From the NCBI GenBank assembly GCA_020064725.1, contig JAGTWJ010000001.1, positions 5,208,001 to 5,272,000 of the forward strand: a DNA stretch of 64,000 bases, given 5' to 3'. Of the stretch, positions 33,048 to 43,971 are shown piece by piece. This DNA comes from Drechslerella dactyloides (taxonomy: Eukaryota; Ascomycota; Orbiliomycetes; Orbiliales; Orbiliaceae). The position numbers were made by a program, and so were the translations under genes. The notes below the pieces were generated by a model. That model ran no database searches, had not been told where the DNA came from, and was given only the letters and a program-made list of their open reading frames with translations. Each line of letters opens with the position of its first letter. The first letter of the stretch is position 1.

Positions 33048-36000
33048 CTAACTCTCCTCCGCCAGCAATAACTCCAGCATATCCTGCCCGCCAACATCCG
33101 GCCCCATCATCCCACTGCTAACACCAGCACCGTACCCCAGCAACGGCTCAATCGGCAACGTCAACCAGTCGTCGCCACCGGTGTTCGTCCCGCCGAACAG
33201 ACCGTCCATCTCATGGTCGCCGATACCATACATGTTTGCCAAATTTGTAAAGTTGCCATTATCCCCCAGCGCATGGAACGAGGTCGGGAAGACACCAGGG
33301 TACGCGGGGGGGAACTGACCGGGCACCTGCCCGCCGACGCCATTAAACCCGTTCGGAAAGCTGCCGTTATGCTCGCCCGAGTACCCATTGCTCCCGTAGA
33401 CAACGTTCGCGGGCGTCATCCCTGCATCAGTTCCGTTGGCGGCGCCGCCGCTGCCGTGAGGTTGGGCATCGACCATCGGCTGGTCGGCGTTCGCGCCTTC
33501 CCCGTGGTTCAGTCTGTTCGGCGTATCCTTGCCGCTCTGGTTCATCCTGACGAAGCGAGAGCGGATGCGCGCGGTGAGGGTCTCGAGGAGGTCAGCGAAG
33601 CGGAGGGCGAGGTGGACGTCGTCGCAGCTGGCCGCGCGGAGCGCGTAGACCGTCTGGTCCATGAGCTTCATGGAAACTTTGATGTCGTCTTCGCGGGCGC
33701 CCAGCGCGAAGGTCTTGAGGAGGTACATTGCCGCTGATGCGATGCGGAGGTATGTCCGGACGGGTGCGTGTTTCAGCCATCCGCCGGGAAGGAGCTTTCG
33801 GACGACGGTGAGGAGAAGGCAGCGGGAGGCGTCGACGACTTCTTTGATGTATTCTTCGTCACCGGCACACATCTGCATGAGGGTGGCGTAGCCGGGGTGC
33901 GACGCCATCGAGGCCATGACAGGAGGGGGTGCGACAAACGTAGCCGGGGTGATGGTAGGATTGCTGTTGAGATCGATAGGAGGTGCGGTGGCGTCTCTAG
34001 CGGCCTTTCTAGAGTTGCCGTTGAGGTTGTTCGGGTTGAGGTTGGTGTTTGTGCATCTGTCGACGACAGCTTGTAAGGCTAAACTGTTGACGTACAATCT
34101 CAGGTATTCAAATTCAACCCGCATGATGGACCGCATGGGCTCATCGATGGTGAGGTTGTCGAAGTCTCTGCGCCAGGCGGTCAAGAGCGGTTGGAAGTGT
34201 TCCAGGAGTTGGGAATACCGGCCGGTTTGTAACACGTCCTTGGTGGCCTTTCGAGACGGGAAGAGAAGCTCCGAGGCGGACTTCATCAGAGACGTCAGCT
34301 CGACCCACGACTGCAAGACTAAATCTTGCACAGGCGTTGCAGTGAGCGAAGGTGGCTCGTCCACATCGACGGGATCCTGGGAGCCGTTCTGGAGCTGCTG
34401 CTGTAGGAACGGAGAGCGCTGCTTCCCACGAAACAAAACCGTGACGGAAATATGTCGTGGTATCATGCTCGTCCAGCCAAGGCGGCTGGCAAGATGCATG
34501 ACAGAAATCACGAGAATCCGCTGAACAGTAGCGGTGCTGGGTCTAGCAACGAGTTTGGACGCTGACGGGTGGCTATTCTCGACGCCACCGATGGGGCGGA
34601 CGCTGCTGTCGTCGTCATTCTCGTCAAAGACACCGAGTTCATAAGCTAGAGCGAGGGAATTCCCAAGTAGCATCCTAAGAACGAACCGTCAGCTGATAAT
34701 CAAAATCTGATTTCTCCAGAGGCTGTAGCATACCAGCTCATGCGATCGCTTCGATAGGCCGGTTCCAGTAGATTGCCAATGCTGTCTCCCAAACCCTCGA
34801 CCACATACTTGTTCGCGGTAGAAGAGTCACCGTCATCTACGGTCTCGGCCTTCTCGTCAGGGAATCCGAATGCGCCAAGGCCGGTATACTCGCCGTCGTC
34901 CTCCCCGGGGAAGTGTAGCCCTCTGCAATGCCACTCGGTCAGAGCGACTAACGCAAGGACCGTTCCCATAGTCCTCATGCCCTTTTCGCTCCCCCACATC
35001 AACCGTTGGAACAGGCTCTGAAGGTTTCTCCAGAGCTTGTCGTGTATGGCGTAAGACCTGGACAAGCCGCCTGGCCCTGGCAGAAGACAATACCGAGAAG
35101 CCAGCGTGAGCAGAGTTGTTGCGAGGACGGGCTCCGTCATGACCAGCTCTTCGTGTGTCGATGGATGCGAAAAGTAGCCCGTGAATATGGGACTCATCGG
35201 GGCCATGTGGTTGTAAAAGTAAGTCATGAAGAGCAGCGCTTCTCTCGGGGTAAGCCACCCAGCGTTGACCAGACGGTACTTTTTCCATGCCCTCAGCGAC
35301 GAGGCAATGTCTGCTGGAAGGAACAGCCTCAATGGGTCATCGGTATTCGTCTTGGAGGAGGTGGCGCTTGGGTTCGCGGATCGTGGGGAGGTGGGTGATT
35401 TCACATCGACAGGGGACCCAGCGTCCTCGCCGATTGACTCCAAGGGATTGCCCTCGGAGGCAGAGTCGTCCACGTTATCGACGAGCGCGGGATCGAGGAT
35501 GGATTCTGGAACGTCGTTCTCATCAGCCAAAAGTACTCGACTGCGAGATGGACTCAGCTCCCTCCCCGTAAGCCGGCGGTTCCTCTTGGAGTGTATTGAC
35601 AGATTGTTGATGTGGTTTCGATTGACCCTCGGGCTGACAGACCCGTCTTGGAATCTCACGCCGCGGGAGTCACAAGATGATGTATTGCTCTTCGGCGGGG
35701 GAGGGCGCATGGTCCCAGAGTCCGCGACAGTAGGGGAGACAGCTGTCGCAGATGCAGAGGAGTTCTTACGATCAAAGCTACGCCTGGGGGCGCCCGAGGA
35801 GGCGGAGGTCGCAGTGGCATTCGCGGGCGAGATGTGCGCCGACCTGCCAACCGCCTCGAAGAGCAGTGCCAGGGCATCGGGAGTATTGTAGACACCGGCG
35901 CTGAGAAGGGTCGAGGCCTCGCTTGTGACGGCCTGGACGCGATCCTCAAGCTGCTGGCCGGCGAGGGACGGGTCGATGTTCCCATCACCCTGTTCTTGAC

Positions 36001-36457
36001 CCTCGAAGTAGCTTTGGGGATCGGACGAGCCGTTCCTGCCACCAGGGCGTTGATGGGGTCGCGACACGAATTCACCAGACCCTGAAACCGTCGAGGCGCT
36101 CTGCGCTCGTGTATGCCCCGGCCTTGTCGGTAGAGTCGTAGGCAGCACGGCCGGGCCGACAACCTTTTTGGCCTTCACCGGTGCCTCCTTTAGCTTCTTG
36201 CGACTGGGTCCTTCGTCTTCGTCGACTTCGGCTAGCTCGCCGGGGCCCCTCCGCCGGGTGGCAGAGAAGAAGCATTCCTTGCTCTCGCGCCGACATCGGA
36301 CGCACGGGGGGCTGGAGGGCGCCTCGACGCTGCCGAGATCACAGCGAACCTTTCTACGGCGACATGGAATGCATGCCTGAAAGGGACGGTTAGTTTTAGT
36401 AGGTATGTAAGTTATGAAGGTGGGAGACGAGCGGGTCGGTTCGCTTTGTTCCGGCAT
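33048..36457 (-). CDS. large Zn(II)2Cys6 transcription factor
   Basis: Two minus-strand exons, 36457-34734 and 34674-33048, joined by a 59-bp intron (GTATGC donor, TAG acceptor, Trp codon split); 3351 nt, 1116 residues. The zinc cluster CIPCRRRKVRC opens at residue 29 and continues with a 12-residue loop, then CVRC and a final Cys six residues later, a variant with a long loop between the third and fourth Cys. A basic, Ser/Pro-rich disordered linker follows. The helical fungal transcription factor middle-homology domain includes MSPIFTGYFSHPS and SWMLLGNSLALAYELGVFDE across the splice site. The C-terminus is rich in Gly, Asn and Pro. The segment before ACIPC ends in a pyrimidine tract plus CAG with an upstream CTAAC, so residues 1-27 might be read-through of an intron and the true start may lie upstream. 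Target genes are unknown. Confidence 0.88.
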
Positions 36458-39400
36458 GGTTGGGGGCAGCTAGCTGCGGGAAGCAAGAGTGGTTCGATGC
36501 ATACCTGATACGATCTATAGCCACGCCAATGAGGATCCACAGATTAGCATCTGGACACGCCTAGTATCTGCACGACATGCCGACGTGATGTCGCTCGGCT
36601 TACCGTTTATGCGCGACGGCAGGCGTCGCACCAGAGGCTCGAAAGCCGTTTCCGCCGGCGCCGGCGCCGGCAAGGCCCTGCAGCCCTGCGGTTGGACTCG
36701 GGAGTGGTGGCGCGGACGGGTAGGCGTGGCTGGTCATCGATGGGAAGGCGGCGGCGGGGTCCCTCGACCTCGAGCGACCTCGGAGAGCTTAAAGGCGGCT
36801 GAAGCAGCCGGATCGCAGCTTCAGGAACGGGGTTTTTCGCCGATATATCGCCCTTTGCGGATAAGCACAGCAGTCCGGCGGGCGGTTTAATTGCGTTTGG
36901 TGGAGGAAACTGGCGGGCAGATGCGGTTGGAAACGCGTTTAAATTTTGTTCGGACAGCAGCGCTGCGGGCGACAAGCTTTATATATATCAAGGCCCACGG
37001 ATGCAGCGGACTCGGATGACGGGCTGCAGGCGAGCAGGGGCAGCAAGGCCAACGCTGTCCCTTCGACGTTCGAGAAGCTTTATTATAAGGATGGCGACAC
37101 GCACGAAGTTCGATGCCCGGATGGTGGCTCTCAGGAAGCAAGAAGCCGGCGCTGCGATGGGGCGGACATGGTTTGCGAGATTGCCGGCGCTGTGCGTGGG
37201 ACGACAGCGAGAGAAATAAAAAGGAAAACTGTGCGGACACCTGACCTCCGCGAGGCTGCAAGCAGAATGCATCCATCGATAGTCACTCAGGGAGACCTGA
37301 CCGAATGCTACTTGCAGGCTGGCACCGCGCGCTAGCCGGAGTCCATTACGAACGGCTGGGCGAGCACCTGCTGGATTCGGTCCGCGAATCGACGAGAATC
37401 CAGGGACTGGCCGGCATGCCTCACTGCGTGTTCCTGGATTGGGGCGCACGGTTCCCAGCTGGACGGCAGCTGGCTGGGAGCGAAAGAGACATGTCGACAG
37501 GCCGCGTGAAAAACTGTGCATGCTCGCGAGCGGTACAGGTCTACGATTCGACGCCGATAAAAATTGTGACCATGGCTGGCCCGGTCGACGGGACTGCAAG
37601 AGCAAGCTCGTCAACTATCCTGACGGCATTAGTCTCGCAGTCCCAGCGCATGCTAACACCTCGCGGTCCTAGCACTGACCAGCCCGTCCCTGTTACCCCG
37701 GATCCGAGCTCTTTTACGTAGGATGAATCTGCCAGTTCGACGGGCCAAACGTCGTGGTTCTGATTAATTACGCACTCGCCTCTATCGATTAGAGGAGCAA
37801 TATCTCAGAGGCTGGGCTTTGCACCTGACAAAATTGCCGAAAATAAGCGACAGCTAGTGCTGGCTGGCATTGGAGGCCATCAGATTTTTTTTTTCTCTCA
37901 CTCACTCTCCCGGTCACGATCCCTTGGTCGCATGCACGCATGGCACTTGCTCCTTAGTATGCTTGATCGCCCAGATCGCGGGAAGGCCTTTCCCTCGAGC
38001 TGTCGAAGGGTGGGGGACACTAGCACCGTTCTCGGACAAGTCTGCAATCCGCACTGGAAAACGCTGGGGCCTCGGCCTGTTGCCGGCGGGCGCCGACGTC
38101 GATGCGTTTTATGTCATACAAAACCAAGTAGGGACGTGTACACACACACACTATCGATAGATGAACAAATAAGTTACCTAACTGGACCTCAAGGTGGTGT
38201 AGACTTATATAATTCGATTCGACACCTGGACTCTGCCTCGTAGGCGCTCAAGGCGTCGAGCCGACTACGAGTCCATCCTCTTGCTCGAACAGAGGCGACT
38301 CAGCCTGGAACCAGGAAGCATAATCGAAAGTCACAAAAAAATTCTAATCTGCATGCAGAGAGCTCTTCGTCACGTTATCCAGATCCCTCGCATCAAGGTT
38401 TTCTCGCATGAAGTGGCGTCGACTTCCTCCCCGCCTGCCTGCCTGTCGACGCTTTGCATAGCCCCAGCAGGGCGGCCAAAATAGAAATTCCCGAAAGAGC
38501 AAACTGTGTTGCCGCGACGTCGCCGTCGCAACACATCTGCTCTGCAACAGTTGGCAACGCGGCTTCTGCGACAAGCGCTGTCACAGCTGAATTGGAGCTG
38601 CAAGGCCGTTTTCGCCTTATTTGCCGCAGACAGACTCGCATGCCAGATCTGCAATCCTGTCTGTCCAGGTTTAGAGACGGGGGACATTGCTGCGGTCCGT
38701 CACCTCTCTTATTTTTAGACAGCAATCTCTGGCTTTCTAATGGAATAAATACCATGCGTGCCAGGGTGCTTGAATGTGATCAACACGACAATTTTATAAT
38801 CCAGCCATAGTTTGAGAAACATGGATCACCACCTAAGCCATGTCGACGAAGTTTCGGATGAGCAGCAAGCGAGTATATCAATCCAGAATTGTCTGCGATC
38901 ACTTCCGTAATGTATAAATAAGTAAGTATATATAGAGCAGCTCCCTCCTGTGCCAGATCAGTGCAGTCACCCAGCTATATATGAATACCCAGTTGCATAC
39001 AATCGGTTAAACTTTCGAGCTGTATACGTACCTATATATACACACCACGATACCATGTCCTAATGATTGTATGAAAAGACATGATCATATCTATATTAAT
39101 AAATAGCATTGAATTTTTGAGCCCGGCTGTTTGCTAAAAGCTGTACTTCATCGATGCATCCCCGTGAACCAAGAATATCAAGTCGATCAGACGTCCAAGC
39201 CGGCCTAGCTCGGCTGAGCTTAGCTTCAACTGACCAAGCCTAGCTAGGCCCCTGATGCCGCACGGCATACATGTATGTATCATCCGTATTGATGATACAG
39301 CCTACGGCCCCTCCGGCGCCAAGCTGAGTGAATTCTTTCTTCTCAATCTCGCACCCTGTACGATCTATACGTAGATCATTCTAAACAGAATAAGTCATAA

Positions 39401-40119
39401 AGCGTGCACTCGAGTATCTGGGATTCGATTCTGTGCGCATTCGATGTGCATGAATACAGGTGCAAGCCAACCTTGAACAGAACATGGCTACCTATGTAAC
39501 TACCACAAAAACGTGAAACGTCTATCAAGTCTTGGATACAAAGCGTTTATCCATACATCCTAAGCTATCCATGAAGGAACTCAATGAAGACTTTATTCAA
39601 CCCAGGGCACTGCGTCAGATAGCCTTGAGCCACTAGCGTCATATGGGTGGTGAACCTGTAGGCGGTGTATGCTTGCTCCTGACACCGTCTACTGGCTGCG
39701 GGATCCTATACTAAATTGATGGCGGCAAAGCTAGTCGCCACCGTTTACGCCCAAGACGCTGCGTCAGTCAGCCTAGAACAAGATTTCGCACCGCACAGAG
39801 AATCAATGTAGTATTTCCGCAGTCATCGGCTGCTGAAGGATGGTCCGCACATGTGCCATTCATACAAACGATGACCGCACACTATCATTTATACATACAC
39901 ACCTCGACGTCACTTCAGCCGACCTGATCGGTGTCTCCGTCAAGGATTCGTCACCCTCTAGGAAAGCCCGAGCGGCAAGCGACAGGTCGTCCGCCTGGAA
40001 GTTCTCCAGTGACTGCCTGCCATCGCTAATTAGACGGCTAGCGCACCATGGGCCATACGGATGTGAGGGATTGAGCATCGACAAGGATGCCGCATATGTA
40101 CAAGTATGTCTACGTAGCC

Positions 40120-40146
40120 CCGCGAGGTCCGCGAGGTCCGCGAGGG
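40120..40146. repeat. 9-bp tandem repeat (GCGAGGTCC)
   Basis: Two full copies of GCGAGGTCC plus a third partial copy lie within a longer non-coding stretch. No function is evident. Confidence 0.75.
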
Positions 40147-42475
40147 GTCAGATGCTTGGCTACGCTTGCACCGAGCTGAAATTACGAATCAGGGTATCCG
40201 TTGATTTGGAAGCTAGCGCTCGTACCACTATACTGCCGGCCAATACTGCATCCATCCGCCCGCCCATCCGCCCATCCGTGTGGGTGCATGCGTATATATA
40301 CAACTTGCATGTAGGATACGCTAGTACTATAGTATCATAGTTAACAAGAGTATGTGGGAACCCCGAGACTACCGTGGGAACATCCTCTCGATCGGGCGAA
40401 TCCTCAAGTGTGCCACCAACGCGACATGACGAGGGAACGGGTGACGAATCATTCTAGAAAAGAACTAGCTAGCTCAGCTGAAAGACATCGGAGAGGCGGC
40501 TGACCAGTAGCGCTCACTCGCTGCGAAAGCGGGTGCCGCACTAGCACAGGCGTCGCCGACGCTGCCACGCTACCCACCCGGTTGGCCTGTCGATCTGTCT
40601 GGTGCATGATTATTCCAACATGAAAGAATACGCGAGGCTTCTTCCGGTGCAGGGTTTCAGAAGGTGGTATGTTTACGGATCCAAAAAGGATTGGAACTGG
40701 AGGGTTGTACCCGGCTGCTTGGTAGTTTTGTTGTGTGGGTGTGTGTGGGTGAGGCCCGGGTTGGCTGGCTGGCTGGCTAGCTAGGCTTCAACGTCAATGC
40801 ATGCATGGTGACACAGGGTGTGCATTGTATAGCCGAGCCGGAATATATTAGAGAGTCTTCGGGGAGTTTTGTTTTCGTTTTTTTTCCCTGGTTGATTGCG
40901 CCTCGGGAATCGGAAGTATACAGCGCGGCGGGGTAGTAAATCAAGAAAAAAAATCAATTGATAGAGCTATAGAGAGCACCGGTGGGGTCGTAAGTTTGTA
41001 GGAAACGTAGTCGCCGTGCAATCAACAGGCTCGATTCAGACAATCACCATCGACGGGAGAGGCTCACGTATTGTGGAATGACACGCAGCCGGCTCTTGAT
41101 TGTCTGAGCATCCGCCTGAGGCTCAGAGCCCGGGAAAAACAAGTTACACCGTAGCTAGCATTTACGGGAAGGCTGTTGCGTCTAGCCGCAGCAGATCAAG
41201 CGCAAGCCCGTCGCGTCGACTGACTTCAGGCAAGCAACGAAGTCAAGGATGAGCAACATTGCATGGGCCGCAGAATTCCCTGTTTTCGAGGGTCGTAGAA
41301 TCGCCTGTAAGTACACGGTCAGCGACTAGCTAGGACTTGCCCTTGCTACCCCTCACAGCATTCAACAGTTGCCGCCTGACTGTCGCAGATGTCCCAGCTC
41401 TGTTAATGGTTATGCTGCGCACGTCGGTTGAGGCTTGACGTTATGCGTTACATGCACCGTTTGTCTCGAGCCAGCCGGATAGCTGCCGGATCGGGACCAT
41501 CGGATTTGCTGGGTCGCCCAGTTCTCGCGAAGCTCAGTTGTCCAGAGCTTCGCTGGCTCGGGCAGCAAGCTCAAGCGAGTGAGACTAGGTTGGTGAAACG
41601 AAGAAAAAAGAAAGACCCGATGCTGGATCTATCGAGGTCGAAGCTGTCTGGGACGTAAAGGCTCCCCTCAGGCTGACTCGCCCTTGCCCGGTGTTTCCGC
41701 CGCAGTCTGGTAGCGAGATGTACGTCTGGGCTCTGAATGAAGAAGAGCAGTTGGACGCGAAAGTTGCAACCTCCACAACACATTCGCGTCACATATTAGA
41801 TCCCTGCTGGAATGTGGCACGACGGCAGACTGCTTGGACAGAGTCAACCTTCCCTGCCCGAATGTCCGGTTTCAAGCTCCAAGCCTCCGGTATCCTCCAG
41901 CATGGCCTGGAAAGTGTTCCTCCAGTCTCGCTTGAGCGATTCCGTCCCGTGCAACTACCAAAGAAAGTGAATTTCCCATTCCGGTGCGATATCATATTCT
42001 ACCGATCCTTCATCTCAACCTTTCGAAATTTCTCCATTCACACCCTCTGCAGATGACCTGCCCAGGACATGTGCACATCCTGGCACGGTACCTCTGCGCG
42101 CATGCGCATGCCGTCCCCGGAGGTCCCAGGGCGCGCGTCCTTCAAAAGCAAGCAGTCCGCTTGTCTGCCTTAATGGATCTTCCCGCCCTATCATCACCCT
42201 CGATCACAAAAACAGAGCAAAATTTGAAAGCTCTTTCGGCGTCTCCAACAAAGAGGCAGAGGTACCAGGGACGAGGGATGACACTCGGGTCCTTTCGGTC
42301 CAGGGATCTTATTGGCTGATAGCTCTCTACATCTTGCTGGTCGAGGAGGCCTGGAGTCACGATGCCTGCGACCAAAGGACGGCAAAGTCGAGTAGGCTGT
42401 ACAGGTGCTGACCGGGCCTCATCCGTGTCTTTGCAACGTGAGGCCGGCCTGGTTGAAACAATGCCTTTCTTGTTC

Positions 42476-42482
42476 TATAAAA
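42476..42482 (+). promoter_or_regulatory. TATA-like box
   Basis: TATAAAA, 239 bp upstream of the SWIM-protein ATG. A C/T-rich leader follows. Confidence 0.4.
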
Positions 42483-42720
42483 CGACCATGACGTCTCAGC
42501 TTTTCCATCCGACCTGTCACATCTCGACCGACGCCTATTGTGCAGTATACTATCCTTCCACCTCTATATAGATCAGAGCTTGCCCTCTCCGAGTCTCATC
42601 TCTCGAATCCACAGATATACCTCAAAGGTCGCAGATCTCAGCTAGCGTACTCTTAACCATCATCGGCATCTGCCATTCTTTCTCGCTTTACCTCTCGACC
42701 TTCGTCGCCGCGGAATCTTC

Positions 42721-43971
42721 ATGGCGAGCCCACCATCTCGGCGCCCTAGACAAGGTAGTCCGATAAAATACCTTGAAGGTCGCGCCGCGAGATACAACAG
42801 CGAGAATCTCACTCGGGAACAGTGGAGATGGGCGCGCACCGGCATTGCAGAATCCGACTACTACGTGAATTGCGAAGAAGGAGATCACCTCACGTTCAAC
42901 CTGGTCCCGCACGACACGCGTGTGGAACTGTCGAAAGTCAAAGTTTCAATCGGCTCCGAGGGCTCAAGATTCGAGTACCCTACCTGCACCTGCATAGACT
43001 TCCGAGAGACCAATCAGGCCTGCCACCACATCTTCTGGCTTCTGGATAACGTTCTTACCTACAATGACCTTGGGCTCAGAACTGAAGACGGCTCCATTCC
43101 GCTTCGAAGAGACGGGCACTGCTTCCGTTCATACACCGAGCCCTACCGACATATCAAATCCGTCGGCCTCGCTCGCATCGCAGACTCCAAGGGCTGGTCG
43201 TTCTCTGGACCGAACCAGTGGTCCGTAAACGCGCAGGCCCAAGACATCATCCGCCACTTCGACCATCCACTAACGACTTCGAGCAGTCTGTATTCGGACG
43301 AATACCTATCCAGCTCCCCCGCGTTATCAGGTGCGATATACAGATTAGCGATTGCGAAGCCCCAATTCCTGGCTGACCTGCGGCAAGAGGCGTCTGTAGA
43401 CAATTGCACAAAGTCCTACATCAAGGACCTCGAACGGCGCGCCGATAACGCGTTCAAGCGATGGATCAACTATACCAAACGAGGACACCCGCGGCTCGAC
43501 TACCGCGATGACGATACACACTCCAGCGGCGGCCGAGCACCTAACGTCGTCTGGATCGCCGGCGAGCTCCGTGAGATCGTCTACCAGATCGAAGTCGCAC
43601 TGTACCAACGGGTGCCCGTCAGCGCGGATAACCAGCGCCGGGCCTTCAAGCTGCTGATGCAGATGTTCGAGGAGGTGATGAACATGGATGTGAACACCAC
43701 GGACTATCGTTACCGGCCGGGTGGAATACCCGTGTATGAGGAGAATGAGATGGAAGGAAATCTCTACACCCGGCTGATCAGACATTACTCTCGGGGAAAT
43801 AAAAATTTTGCCATCAGCGCGATGCGTCGCATCGCTGGGGCGGGGATAAACTCCCTCGAAAAACTGGAGGGCTATCGCCAGACGATTTACGAGACAGCGT
43901 CGAGAGAGTATGCGGAAGAATTCGACGCCCTTTGCAGGGAGATTCAAGAGGGTGCTGGCTACCGACGGTAG
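42721..43971 (+). CDS. SWIM-type zinc-finger protein
   Basis: Single exon, 416 residues. The clear motif is C89-x-C91-x9-C101-x-H103 (CTCIDF, then ACHHIFWLLD), which matches the SWIM zinc finger CxCxnCxH. Known SWIM domains occur in MuDR-type and related transposases, bacterial SNF2 partners, and Shu2/Sws1-type recombination factors, where they mediate DNA or protein contacts. There is no DDE transposase core, helicase or RING partner; the rest is a mostly helical domain rich in Arg, Tyr and acidic residues (residues 150-416). That C-terminal part matches nothing I can name. Role and location are unknown, with the nucleus plausible. Codon use is like the other genes here. The lack of introns and isolation by large spacers on both sides are notable. 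The start is supported by the upstream TATA box and by being the first ATG of the frame. Confidence 0.75.
   Translation: MASPPSRRPRQGSPIKYLEGRAARYNSENLTREQWRWARTGIAESDYYVNCEEGDHLTFNLVPHDTRVELSKVKVSIGSEGSRFEYPTCTCIDFRETNQACHHIFWLLDNVLTYNDLGLRTEDGSIPLRRDGHCFRSYTEPYRHIKSVGLARIADSKGWSFSGPNQWSVNAQAQDIIRHFDHPLTTSSSLYSDEYLSSSPALSGAIYRLAIAKPQFLADLRQEASVDNCTKSYIKDLERRADNAFKRWINYTKRGHPRLDYRDDDTHSSGGRAPNVVWIAGELREIVYQIEVALYQRVPVSADNQRRAFKLLMQMFEEVMNMDVNTTDYRYRPGGIPVYEENEMEGNLYTRLIRHYSRGNKNFAISAMRRIAGAGINSLEKLEGYRQTIYETASREYAEEFDALCREIQEGAGYRR

Larger units (their letters stand above)
36458..42720. other. 6.3-kb spacer, no convincing gene
   Basis: The longest gene-free stretch. The first 2.4 kb are GC-rich and upstream of the regulator. 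After about 38800 the DNA becomes AT-rich with TATATA runs, then mixed again. Short overlapping frames only. It holds GC-rich short tandem repeats near 40120-40146 and 40250-40272, TGCATGCA at 38350 and 40798, a GGCT run at 40760-40780, and a TATA-like box at 42476. Confidence 0.45.

Noticed and set aside
33213..34524. Plus-strand frames (174 and 202 codons) over the second regulator
   Set aside because: Antisense to the intact minus-strand transcription factor exon.
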